NCBI GenBank assembly: GCA_002551355.1
Contig: NTHE01000037.1
Coordinates: forward strand, 1 to 64,000
Reading direction: 5' to 3'
Length of the DNA: 64,000 bases
DNA from: Streptomyces sp. man185
Lineage (GTDB): Bacteria; Actinomycetota; Actinomycetes; Streptomycetales; Streptomycetaceae
Shown here: positions 23,168 through 33,506 of the stretch, piece by piece
Position numbering within the stretch: position 1 is the stretch's first letter
How the letters are laid out: each line of letters starts with the position of its first letter
Notes under the pieces: generated by a model
The model's database searches: none
The model's input: only the letters and a program-made list of their open reading frames with translations
What the model was told of the DNA's origin: nothing
Program-made: the position numbers and the translations under genes

Positions 23168-24568
23168 ATGAGTACCGAAGCGCAGCGCGCCCCTGTGCCG
23201 CCCCGCCCGACGACCCCTCCCACGCCCCCCGCTCCCGTACCCCCGGCACCTGCTTCCGCGCCCCCGGCACCAGCTTCCGGGACCGCGGCTCCTGCTTCCG
23301 TACCCCGGGCTCCTGCTTCCGTGCCCGCGGCTCCTGCTTCCAGGCCGTCGGCACCCGCTTCCGCACCCCCGGCACCCGCTTCCGCACCCCCGGCACCCGC
23401 TTCCGCACCCCCGGCACCCGCTTCCGCACCCCCGGCACCAGCTTCCGTGCCGTCGGCGCCGGCCGCCGGGCCGTCGGCCCGTCCGGCGGCTTCGGCCCCG
23501 CAGGCCGTACCGGCACCTTCCGCCCGGATGGCCCCGCCCGCCCCTTCCACCTCGCAGCCCCCGCCGGCCCCGCCTGTCCAGCGGCCCGCGCCTGCGTCGC
23601 CCTCCACCGGCCCTTCGTACCCGGGGCCGCCCCACGCGTCTCCTGCGCACCCGGTCCCGCCGCCCGTCACCCGGCGCAGGCCCGTCGGAGCCGTCCACCT
23701 GACGCCCGCGCCGGGAGCTGTCCCGCCGCCCCCCGGCGGCTACCGGGCGCCGGTCCGCCACGGCTACCCCGAGACCCCCGCCGAGACCACCACCCGGCTG
23801 CGCCCGGTCCGCCCCCGGCAGCGGTGGCGTACCGCCTCGGCCGCCGCCTGCGTCGTCCTCGGGCTCGGGCTGATCGGCGGGGCCGCCACCGGAGCCTGGC
23901 TGACCGGCGACTCCTCGGCCGAGACCACCAGAAGCCCGTACACCGCCGCACGCGCCGCGTGGCACAGCGTCCCCGTCGACACACTGTTCCCGCGCACCGT
24001 CCAGGGCAGGGGCGCGGGCCCCGGCGGCACCCATCGCACCTGGACCCGGGTCGCCGTGGCCGCCGACAGCACCTGCACCGACGGGCTCGACCCGCTCCTG
24101 CTGACCACGCTCCGGTCCGTCGGCTGCGAACGGCTGGTGCGCGCCTCGTACACCGACGCCACCCGCTCCGCCGTCACCACCGTCGGCCTGGTCTTCACGG
24201 AGGCCGACGCTTCGGGCATGAGGGTCCTGCGCACCCGGTTCACCGAGCAGAAGCTCGGCGCGCGCAAGGACCTCATGCCCCGTACGTACGCCCCCGAGGG
24301 CACCCCCGCGGCTCCCTTCGGCGACGGACAGCGCGCCAGCTGGACGGTCAACCCGCTCACCGAGATCCCCGTCGTCGTCCTCGCCGTCTCCGGCTTCGCG
24401 GACGGGCGCGCCGTCGCCGAGCCCCAGCCCGCGGCCGACGCCATGGCCCCGGGAGCCGGGACGGACATCGCCCAGGCCGGGCTCGGCCACGAGGCCAAGG
24501 GCATCGCGGACCGGGTGGAGCGCGGGCTGCGCACAGCCGTCGCCGAACTCACGGAGCAGCCCGGATGA
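23168..24568 (+). CDS. Pro/Ala-rich single-pass membrane protein, partner of the mycosin gene
   Basis: A 466-residue protein. Residues 1-220 are low-complexity Pro/Ala/Ser sequence including ten heptads related to ASAPPAP. A transmembrane helix (about 225-245, ASAAACVVLGLGLIGGAATG) separates it from an extracellular domain with two cysteines (CTDGLDPLLLTTLRSVGC). The stop overlaps the start of a mycosin-like protease (ATGA), so the two are co-translated and may work together at the cell surface. No family is recognised. ATG at 23168 was chosen because nothing upstream in frame is conserved-looking. Confidence 0.8.
   Translation: MSTEAQRAPVPPRPTTPPTPPAPVPPAPASAPPAPASGTAAPASVPRAPASVPAAPASRPSAPASAPPAPASAPPAPASAPPAPASAPPAPASVPSAPAAGPSARPAASAPQAVPAPSARMAPPAPSTSQPPPAPPVQRPAPASPSTGPSYPGPPHASPAHPVPPPVTRRRPVGAVHLTPAPGAVPPPPGGYRAPVRHGYPETPAETTTRLRPVRPRQRWRTASAAACVVLGLGLIGGAATGAWLTGDSSAETTRSPYTAARAAWHSVPVDTLFPRTVQGRGAGPGGTHRTWTRVAVAADSTCTDGLDPLLLTTLRSVGCERLVRASYTDATRSAVTTVGLVFTEADASGMRVLRTRFTEQKLGARKDLMPRTYAPEGTPAAPFGDGQRASWTVNPLTEIPVVVLAVSGFADGRAVAEPQPAADAMAPGAGTDIAQAGLGHEAKGIADRVERGLRTAVAELTEQPG
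23252..23461 (+). repeat. 21-bp tandem repeat encoding Ala/Pro/Ser heptads
   Basis: Ten 21-bp units encode variants of ASAPPAP. Four adjacent units near 23357-23440 are nearly identical, a mark of recent expansion. It is a coding repeat and not a CRISPR array, because the units are contiguous without spacers. Confidence 0.9.
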
Positions 24569-25746
24569 CCCGACGACCCCACCGCGCCCTCGCCGCGGTC
24601 TGCGCCGCCGCCGTCCTGGTCCTGACCCCCGCCGCGCCCGCCCAGGCGGACGCCATCCGCGACCAGCAGTGGGCCCTGGAGGCCCTGCACACGGACCGGG
24701 CCTGGGAGACCACCCGGGGCGGGGGAGTCACCGTCGCCGTCCTGGACACCGGGGTCGACGACGCCCACCCCGACCTGACGGGCCAGGTGCTCCCGGGCAA
24801 GGACCTCGTCGGTTTCGGCGCCGCCCGCGGCGACTCCTCCTGGGCCCTGCACGGCACCGCGATGGCCGGCATCATCGCCGGACGCGGCAACGGCCCCGGT
24901 CGCACCGACGGCGTCCTCGGCATCGCGCCCGAGGCCCGGATCCTGCCGGTCCGGGTCATCCTGGAGTCCAAGGACCCGGCCCGCGCCAAGGCGCGCAAGT
25001 CCCGCGGTGCCGCCCTCGCCGACGGCATCCGCTGGGCCGCCGACAACGGCGCCGACGTCATCAACCTCTCCCTGGGCGACGACAGCGAGTCCGCCCACCC
25101 CGACCCCGGCGAGGACGCGGCCATCCAGTACGCCCTCTCCAAGGGCGTTCCCGTGGTCGCCTCGGCGGGCAACGGCGGGGAGAAGGGGGACCGGATCTCC
25201 TACCCCGCCGCCTATCCGGGGGTGATCGCGGTCGCCGCCGTCGACGAGTACGGCACCCACGCCTCGTTCTCCACGCGCCGCTGGTATGCCACCGTCAGCG
25301 CCCCCGGCGTCGACATCGTGGTCGCCAACCCGGACGGTCACTACTACATCGAGTGGGGCACCTCGGCCGCCGCCGCGTTCGTCTCCGGCGCGGTCGCCCT
25401 GGTCCGCGCCGCCCACCCCGGCCTCGGCCCGGCCCAGATCAAGAAGCTCCTCGCCGACACCGCCCGCGACGCCCCCGCCCAGGGTCGCGACGACGCCCGC
25501 GGCTACGGCATCGTCGACCCGGCGGAGGCCATCGAGGCGGGCGGCCGGATGCGCCCGGCGGACCTGGACGCCAAGGCCGCCCCGGCCGGACACCAGGGGC
25601 GGTACTTCGGCGAGGGCCCGACCCCGCCCCGTACCGAGGAGGCAACGGTCAACTGGGCCGCCCCGCTCGCCGGCGGCCTCGGCGCGGCGCTGCTGGCCGT
25701 CGCCGTCGTCCTGTGGCGCGGCCGCAACGCTTCCGGCCGCCGCTGA
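24565..25746 (+). CDS. Mycosin-like S8 serine protease, membrane-anchored
   Basis: A 393-residue subtilisin. A signal peptide (about residues 1-29, ending AQA-DA) precedes the catalytic domain with Asp61 (VAVLDTGVDDAHPD), His96 (ALHGTAMAG) and Ser267 (WGTSAAAAFVSG). A Pro-rich linker leads to a C-terminal transmembrane helix (about 363-385), the architecture of mycosins of type VII secretion systems. No EccB-EccE or WXG100 genes are nearby, so it is an orphan here. It is translationally coupled to the upstream membrane protein, which may be its partner or substrate. Confidence 0.9.
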   Translation: MTRRPHRALAAVCAAAVLVLTPAAPAQADAIRDQQWALEALHTDRAWETTRGGGVTVAVLDTGVDDAHPDLTGQVLPGKDLVGFGAARGDSSWALHGTAMAGIIAGRGNGPGRTDGVLGIAPEARILPVRVILESKDPARAKARKSRGAALADGIRWAADNGADVINLSLGDDSESAHPDPGEDAAIQYALSKGVPVVASAGNGGEKGDRISYPAAYPGVIAVAAVDEYGTHASFSTRRWYATVSAPGVDIVVANPDGHYYIEWGTSAAAAFVSGAVALVRAAHPGLGPAQIKKLLADTARDAPAQGRDDARGYGIVDPAEAIEAGGRMRPADLDAKAAPAGHQGRYFGEGPTPPRTEEATVNWAAPLAGGLGAALLAVAVVLWRGRNASGRR

Positions 25747-26066
25747 ACGCCGCCCGGACCGGATCGGACCGCCGCACCACCTCACCGGGCCGCCCCGGGC
25801 ACCGCGTCCCTCGTGCCGCGGGCGGCCGGACCCGGGTCCCCGGCGGGCCCGTCGCCGCGCGGGGCGGCCCCGCGCCGCACCACGACCACCGCCACCAGGC
25901 CGGGTCTTCCGGACCTCATCGCCCACGCCCGCGACGAGGCGGACGCGCCGCTGGCCGGGGCGGCGAAGCGCCATTGACGCGTGGGGCTCGCGCGGCGGAA
26001 CCCGGGCCCGCGCCCCCCACCCCACCTGCGGGCAGGACGCCGGACGCCAGGCACTACCCTCGTCCC
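25747..26066. other. Intergenic stretch without a clear gene
   Basis: This 320-base gap holds no clear promoter or terminator. The protease frame stays open for 76 further codons after its TGA, ending in DLIAHARDEADAPLAGAAKRH. That resembles a short coding tail, but it lacks its own convincing start or family. Confidence 0.5.
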
Positions 26067-26795
26067 GTGGAGCTCAAGAACATTCCGGACCCCGGTTTCT
26101 CCGACGACGACGGCTCGGCGTCCCCCGCCCTGACCGGGGCGCTGGATGCCTGGTCCCGGGACCGGAGCGCCGTCGGCCCGGTCCTCGCGGCCCTGAAGGA
26201 CGCCCGGCTCCTGGTCCCCGTCGTCGCCGTCCTCGGCGAGGTCGAGGAGGACGAGAAGGGGCTCCGGCGCGAGAAGACCAGCGACATGGCCGTGCCCACC
26301 CTGAAGGCCGGTGACCGGCGCGCGCTGCCCGCCTTCACCTCGACCGCCTCGCTCGCGCTCTGGGACCCCGAGGCGCGCCCCGTCGCCGTACCGCTGCACC
26401 AGGCCCTCCAGGCCGCCGCCCACGAGAAGGCCGACACCGTCGTGCTGGACCTCGCCGGGCCCGTCGCCTTCGAGCTGAGCGGGCAGGCGCTCCTGGCGCT
26501 GGCCGAGAACCGCACGAGCACCGACCCGCTCCAGGACCCCGCCGTCATCGAGGCCGTACGGGAGGCCGTGGCCGCCGACCCCGCCGTGGTCCGCGCTCAT
26601 CTCGGGCCCGGCAGCGCGGACGGCACCCTCGCGCTCGTCCTCGCCCCGGACGCGGTGCCCGCCGAGGCGGCCCGCCGCATCGCCGGCGCGCTGTCGGCCA
26701 GCGAGGTGCTGCGGGCCCGGCTGGTGAGCGGCCTGGACCTGGCCCTCCTCCCGGCCGGTACGGCCACGCCGGGGGAGCCCCTCTTCGCCCGCTGA
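26067..26795 (+). CDS. SseB family protein
   Basis: A 242-residue protein of the SseB N-terminal domain family, recognised by LVPVVAVLGE, TLKAGDRRALPAFTSTASLALW and a later VVLDLAGPVAFELSG stretch. The family is widespread in actinobacteria, soluble and of unknown biochemical role. The name comes from an enterobacterial protein linked to serine sensitivity. It starts at a GTG and stands alone between the mycosin and aquaporin genes. Confidence 0.85.
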   Translation: MELKNIPDPGFSDDDGSASPALTGALDAWSRDRSAVGPVLAALKDARLLVPVVAVLGEVEEDEKGLRREKTSDMAVPTLKAGDRRALPAFTSTASLALWDPEARPVAVPLHQALQAAAHEKADTVVLDLAGPVAFELSGQALLALAENRTSTDPLQDPAVIEAVREAVAADPAVVRAHLGPGSADGTLALVLAPDAVPAEAARRIAGALSASEVLRARLVSGLDLALLPAGTATPGEPLFAR

Positions 26796-26901
26796 CCGGC
26801 GGCCGATCCGGTCCGACGAGCGCGAAGCGCCCGCCGCCGTGAGAATTGGTCGGGAAAATCGGAGGAATCCGACGAACCGGACTACATCGCGAGGTGGTTC
26901 C

Positions 26902-27615
26902 ATGCAGAAGCGGATCGTGGCGTCAGAGTTCCTCGGTACTCTGCTGCTGGTGTTCTTCGCCGTGGGGTCCGCGGTGGTCGCCGTCGAATACCTCGGCACG
27001 GTGGGCATCGCCCTCACCTTCGGCTTCACCCTCCTCGCTCTGGCCTACGCGCTCGGCCCGATCTCCGGGTGCCACGTGAACCCGGCCGTGACGCTGGGCA
27101 TGCTGATGGCCGGCCGGATCGACCTCCGAACCGCCGTGGAGCGCTGGGTGGCCCAGTTCCTCGGCGCGATCGTCGGGTCGGCCCTGCTGTTCCTGCTGGC
27201 GAAGCAGATCCCCGGTCTGGAGACCAGCGGCGAGTTCGGCACCAACGGCTACGACGACCGGTCGGCCGTCGGCATCAACATCGGCGGCGCGTTCCTCGCC
27301 GAGGTGGTGCTCACCTTCCTGCTCGTCTACGTGGTCCTCGCGGTGACCCACAAAGTGGCGGTCACCGGCTTCGACGGGCTGCCCATCGGCCTGGCGCTCG
27401 CCGCGATCCACCTGGTGGGCATCCCGTTGACCGGGACCTCGGTCAACCCGGCGCGGAGCTTCGGACCGGCGCTCTTCGCGGGCGGCGCCGCGCTCTCCCA
27501 GCTCTGGCTGTTCATCGTCGCGCCCCTCGTCGGCGGAGCGATCGCCGCCTACGTCCACCGGCTCACCCACCCCTTCCCCAACGTCCTGCCCGAGGAGACG
27601 GAGGACGCCATCTGA
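26902..27615 (+). CDS. aqpZ: MIP family aquaporin (AqpZ-like)
   Basis: A 237-residue protein with six transmembrane helices and both NPA half-helices (NPAVT at 60, NPARS at 182). The selectivity filter includes His170 and Arg185, the aquaporin type, which favours water transport over glycerol. The GAGGTGG Shine-Dalgarno lies 5 bases before the ATG at 26902. An in-frame GTG 63 bases upstream is less likely because it would add a polar extension. A bidirectional terminator follows. Confidence 0.92.
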   Translation: MQKRIVASEFLGTLLLVFFAVGSAVVAVEYLGTVGIALTFGFTLLALAYALGPISGCHVNPAVTLGMLMAGRIDLRTAVERWVAQFLGAIVGSALLFLLAKQIPGLETSGEFGTNGYDDRSAVGINIGGAFLAEVVLTFLLVYVVLAVTHKVAVTGFDGLPIGLALAAIHLVGIPLTGTSVNPARSFGPALFAGGAALSQLWLFIVAPLVGGAIAAYVHRLTHPFPNVLPEETEDAI

Positions 27616-27650
27616 GGAACCGCGAACCGTCGACGGCCGCCGCACACACG

Positions 27651-27688
27651 CGGGAGCCCGCCGCCCCACGGGGGACGGCGGGCTCCCG
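27651..27688. terminator. Bidirectional terminator between aqpZ and DUF1844
   Basis: A perfect 13-bp stem (CGGGAGCCCGCCG at 27651-27663 with 27676-27688) and a 12-base loop, between two converging stop codons. Confidence 0.85.
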
Positions 27689-27708
27689 GGCGTACGGGGG
27701 AGGGGCGG

Positions 27709-28071
27709 CTAGCCGTAGACCGGGCCGGTGTACTTCTCGCCGGGGCCCTGGCCGGGCTCGTCCGGCACCAGCGAGGCCTCGCGGAAGGCGAGCTGGAGGG
27801 ACTTCAGGCCGTCGCGCAGCGGCGAGGCGTGGAAGGTGCTGATCTCCGTGGCGCTCGCGTCCAGCAGCCCGGCCAGCGCCTGGACCAGCTTGCGGGCCTC
27901 GTCGAGGTCCTTGTGCTGCTCGCCCTCCTCGGTGAGGCCGAGCTTCACGGCGGCTGCGCTCATCAGGTTGACGGCGACCGTCACGATCACCTCGACCGCG
28001 GGGACCTCCGCGATGTCGCGGGCCATGTCGTCGAAGCCGGGGTTCTCACTGCTGGGGGTCGCGTCACTCAT
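27709..28071 (-). CDS. DUF1844 family protein
   Basis: A 120-residue acidic soluble protein of the DUF1844 family ([20 protein letters not shown], then [15 protein letters not shown], with [14 protein letters not shown] further on). Its function is unknown, but its divergent position beside infC is conserved across actinobacteria. The start is the second ATG of the frame, at 28071. The upstream ATG at 28095 would add only eight residues without conservation. Confidence 0.88.
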   Translation of the reverse strand: MSDATPSSENPGFDDMARDIAEVPAVEVIVTVAVNLMSAAAVKLGLTEEGEQHKDLDEARKLVQALAGLLDASATEISTFHASPLRDGLKSLQLAFREASLVPDEPGQGPGEKYTGPVYG

Positions 28072-28473
28072 GCCCACACGATAAGGCCAGGCCATCGCCC
28101 TCCCGCGCGCGGGAGGCGGCCGGGAGGCCGGGCCGGACGCAGGATTAGCGCACCCGGGACCGGGCTGCTAACCTTGCGTAACGACCGGCCGGTCATCAAT
28201 GTGCCCGGCCCACAAGTGGAGGCTCCGATCTCCCACCTGGCCGTCCTCACCGGACGGCGGGTCACCGGTCAGGCGGTCCCCATCGTTCCGTACGGACGAT
28301 GGAGCCGCCCGATGCGCCCCGCGGTTGACCGCGGCGGTGCTCCGGTAGTTCCTGGAGCCTCGCCTGTGTCCCGTCCGGGGCATTTTTGTGCTTCCGGCGC
28401 GGTTGGTCTTGACGTTATAAGACGTTACGCGGCTGTCCGCCAGGCGGTCGCGTGGTGCTACCGAGGAGGATCC
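28072..28473 (+). promoter_or_regulatory. Long infC leader, candidate autoregulatory attenuator
   Basis: This 402-base gap holds the divergent promoters of DUF1844 and infC and no gene. A perfect 12-bp palindrome GACCGGCCGGTC lies at 28183-28194. A small hairpin (TGTCCC-GTCC-GGGGCA, 28367-28382) followed by TTTTT (28383-28387) lies about 85 bases before the infC start and fits a premature terminator. In other bacteria infC-rpmI-rplT leaders are controlled by ribosomal protein L20 or by IF-3 itself, so similar control is inferred here. Confidence 0.6.
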
Positions 28474-29133
28474 ATCAGCGCCGAGCCCCGCATCAACGAC
28501 CGGATTCGCGTTCCCGAGGTCCGACTTGTCGGTCCCAGCGGTGAGCAGGTCGGGATTGTTCCGCTTGCCAAAGCCCTGGAACTCGCGCAGGAGTATGACC
28601 TCGACCTGGTCGAGGTGGCGGCGACAGCCCGTCCGCCCGTGTGCAAGCTCATGGACTACGGGAAGTTCAAGTACGAGTCGGCCATGAAGGCCCGTGAGGC
28701 GCGCAAGAACCAGGCGCACACGGTCATCAAGGAGATGAAGCTCCGGCCGAAGATCGACCCGCACGACTATGACACCAAGAAGGGTCATGTCGTCCGGTTC
28801 CTCAAGCAGGGCGACAAGGTCAAGATCACGATCATGTTCCGTGGTCGTGAGCAGTCCCGCCCCGAGCTGGGCTTCCGACTGCTCCAGCGTCTCGCTTCGG
28901 ACGTCGAGGACCTCGGCTTCATCGAGTCCAACCCGAAGCAGGACGGCCGGAACATGATCATGGTTCTGGGCCCGCACAAGAAGAAGACCGAAGCCATGGC
29001 CGAAGCCCGTGAGGCCCAGGCCGCCCGCAAGGCGGAGCGTCACGGCACGACCGACGCACCGTCCGAGGACGACACCGCTGAGGCCCCGGCCGCAGCGGCC
29101 GAGGCTCCGGCCGAGACACCTTCCGAGGCGTGA
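28474..29133 (+). CDS. infC: Translation initiation factor IF-3, rare ATC start
   Basis: A 219-residue IF-3 with the N-terminal domain ([20 protein letters not shown]), linker and C-terminal ribosome-binding domain ([18 protein letters not shown], then [17 protein letters not shown]). It ends in an Ala/Glu/Pro-rich tail of about 40 residues typical of actinobacteria. It binds the 30S subunit and checks start-codon pairing. The frame upstream of the conserved residues has no ATG or nearby GTG/TTG. The only fitting start is ATC at 28474, four bases after GAGGAGG. Non-canonical AUU/AUC starts on infC underlie its autoregulation elsewhere. First gene of infC-rpmI-rplT. Confidence 0.9.
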   Translation: MSAEPRINDRIRVPEVRLVGPSGEQVGIVPLAKALELAQEYDLDLVEVAATARPPVCKLMDYGKFKYESAMKAREARKNQAHTVIKEMKLRPKIDPHDYDTKKGHVVRFLKQGDKVKITIMFRGREQSRPELGFRLLQRLASDVEDLGFIESNPKQDGRNMIMVLGPHKKKTEAMAEAREAQAARKAERHGTTDAPSEDDTAEAPAAAAEAPAETPSEA

Positions 29134-29254
29134 CCTCCGGGGGCGGCCACCCAGGCGCCCCCGGGTCACCCCGGAATCCCATAGAGATCTGACGCCCCTG
29201 CAGTCCGGTGCCCCGCACCGTGAGGGGCGCCACTGACGAGGAGAGAACGGCGCG

Positions 29255-29449
29255 ATGCCGAAGAACAAGACGCACAGCGGTGCCAGCAAGCGCTTCAAGA
29301 TCACCGGCTCCGGCAAGGTGCTTCGCGAGAGGGCCGGCAAGCGCCACCTGCTCGAGCACAAGTCGTCCAAGAAGACCCGCTCGCTGACCGGCACGGTCGT
29401 CGTGGCTCCGGCCGACGCCAAGAAGATCAAGAAGCTTCTCGGCAAGTGA
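29255..29449 (+). CDS. rpmI: 50S ribosomal protein L35
   Basis: A 64-residue basic protein with the L35 signature ([20 protein letters not shown], then [12 protein letters not shown]). It is a component of the large ribosomal subunit. The ATG follows GAGGAGAG by 9-10 bases. It is the second gene of the conserved infC-rpmI-rplT operon and lies 121 bases after infC. Confidence 0.96.
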   Translation: MPKNKTHSGASKRFKITGSGKVLRERAGKRHLLEHKSSKKTRSLTGTVVVAPADAKKIKKLLGK

Positions 29450-29556
29450 GGCTCGGCCTCCGGCCCGCCCCGGAGGCACGACCTCGATCACACCGGGACC
29501 AATTCGTTTCCGGGCCGTGTGAAGACACCCACGGCCCCGCTACAAGGAGTTAACAA

Positions 29557-29940
29557 GTGGCACGCGTCAAGCGGGCAGTCAACGCCCACAAGAAGCGCCG
29601 GGCAATCCTCGAAGCCGCCAGCGGCTACCGCGGTCAGCGCTCGCGTCTGTACCGCAAGGCCAAGGAGCAGGTCACCCACTCCCTGGTCTACAACTACAAC
29701 GACCGCAAGAAGCGCAAGGGCGACTTCCGTCAGCTGTGGATCCAGCGCATCAACGCCGCTGCCCGCCAGAACGGCATGACGTACAACCGCCTCATCCAGG
29801 GTCTGAAGGCCGCCAACATCGAGGTGGACCGCAAGATCCTGGCCGAGCTCGCGGTCAACGACGCCAACGCGTTCGCCGCCCTCGTCGAGGTCGCCCAGAA
29901 GGCCCTCCCGAGCGACGTCAACGCCCCGAAGGCCGCCTGA
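29557..29940 (+). CDS. rplT: 50S ribosomal protein L20
   Basis: A 127-residue basic protein with the full L20 pattern ([39 protein letters not shown], then [18 protein letters not shown]). It is an early-assembly protein of the large subunit and in other bacteria represses this operon by binding leader RNA. It starts at a GTG behind AAGGAG. A strong hairpin follows. Confidence 0.96.
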   Translation: MARVKRAVNAHKKRRAILEAASGYRGQRSRLYRKAKEQVTHSLVYNYNDRKKRKGDFRQLWIQRINAAARQNGMTYNRLIQGLKAANIEVDRKILAELAVNDANAFAALVEVAQKALPSDVNAPKAA

Positions 29941-29967
29941 TCCAGGCACCGCTTTCTTGGTACGTGA

Positions 29968-30004
29968 ACCGGACCCGCAGGCGCACGCCGTCTGCGGGTC
30001 CGGT
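29968..30004 (+). terminator. Terminator after rplT
   Basis: A perfect 13-bp stem (ACCGGACCCGCAG at 29968-29980 with 29992-30004) and an 11-base loop. It lies 28 bases after the rplT stop and should separate the ribosomal operon from the methylase gene. Confidence 0.8.
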
Positions 30005-30054
30005 GCGTTGCCGCTGAATCCCACCGCCGTACGCAGAGAGGCTCGCCGCCGACC

Positions 30055-30900
30055 ATGGGCACCCCCGAACTGATCTCCCCGCGCTCCCCGCGCGTTGCCG
30101 CCGCCCGCCGGCTGGCCCGCCGCAACTTCCGGAGCAAGGAGCGCAGGTTCATCGCCGAGGGGCCCCAGGCCGTGCGTGAGGCCGCCGCCCACCGGGGCGG
30201 GGACGGCGAGCCGACCCTCATCGAGCTGTTCGCCACCCCCGAGGCGGCCGACCGCTACGCCGACATCGTCGAGGCCGCCCACACGGCGGGCGCCCGGGTC
30301 CACCTGGCCGACGCCGACGTCCTCGCCGACGTCTCGCAGACCGTCACCCCGCAGGGCCTCATCGGCGTCTGCCGCTTCCTGGACTCCCCGTTCCAGGAGA
30401 TCCTCGCCGCCAAGCCCACCCTGGTGGCCGTTCTGGCCAATGTCCGCGACCCCGGGAACGCCGGCACGGTACTGCGCTGCGCGGACGCGGCGGGCGCGGA
30501 CGCGGTCATCCTGACCGACGCGTCCGTCGACCTCTACAACCCCAAGTCCGTACGGGCCTCGGCCGGTTCGCTGTACCACCTGCCCGTCGCCGTCGGCGTC
30601 CCCGTCGAACAGGCCGTACAGGGCCTCCGCGACGCCGGGGTGCGGATCCTCGCCGCCGACGGGGCCGGGGCGGACGACCTGGACGACGAGCTGGACGCGG
30701 GCACCATGGGCACCCCCACCGCCTGGGTCTTCGGCAACGAGGCATGGGGGCTCCCCGAGGAGACCCGCGCGCTCGCCGACGCCGTCGTCCGCGTCCCCAT
30801 CCACGGCAGGGCGGAGAGCCTCAACCTCGCCACCGCCGCCGCCGTCTGCCTCTACGCCTCCGCCCGCGCTCAGCGTCCGCGGCGTGCCCCCGACGCGTAA
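30055..30900 (+). CDS. TrmH/SpoU family RNA 2'-O-methyltransferase
   Basis: A 281-residue SPOUT methyltransferase. It has an N-terminal substrate-recognition domain (about 1-110) and the knotted SAM-binding domain with the three family motifs (VLANVRDPGNAGTVLRCADA, TDASVDLYNPKSVRASAGS, then VFGNEAWGLPEE with VRVPIHGRAESLNLATA). It methylates ribose in rRNA or tRNA, but the target nucleotide cannot be told from sequence. It sits between rplT and the histidine kinase gene. Confidence 0.92.
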   Translation: MGTPELISPRSPRVAAARRLARRNFRSKERRFIAEGPQAVREAAAHRGGDGEPTLIELFATPEAADRYADIVEAAHTAGARVHLADADVLADVSQTVTPQGLIGVCRFLDSPFQEILAAKPTLVAVLANVRDPGNAGTVLRCADAAGADAVILTDASVDLYNPKSVRASAGSLYHLPVAVGVPVEQAVQGLRDAGVRILAADGAGADDLDDELDAGTMGTPTAWVFGNEAWGLPEETRALADAVVRVPIHGRAESLNLATAAAVCLYASARAQRPRRAPDA

Positions 30901-31072
30901 CACAGCGCCCTCCCACGGCCCGTCAGCACCCGATCCCCGCCATTCCCGCGCCCCCTCCCACCGGCGCACCCCCCTCCGCGCCCCCACAGGGTGTCGCCGG
31001 TTCACCGACGACTAGTAGGGTGACGAACTCGGGGGCCGACTGCACCGGTTCGAGAGGTGGGGATACGGGAAG

Positions 31073-33505
<2,433 letters not shown>

Positions 33506-33506
<1 letters not shown>

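Noticed and set aside
23252-23461. Array of near-identical short repeats resembling CRISPR
   Set aside because: Units are 21 bp, contiguous, without spacers, and in frame within a coding gene.
25747-25977. Open continuation of the mycosin frame after its stop
   Set aside because: The mycosin already ends with its tail-anchor. The continuation is mostly Pro/Arg-rich and lacks a family match or a convincing start.
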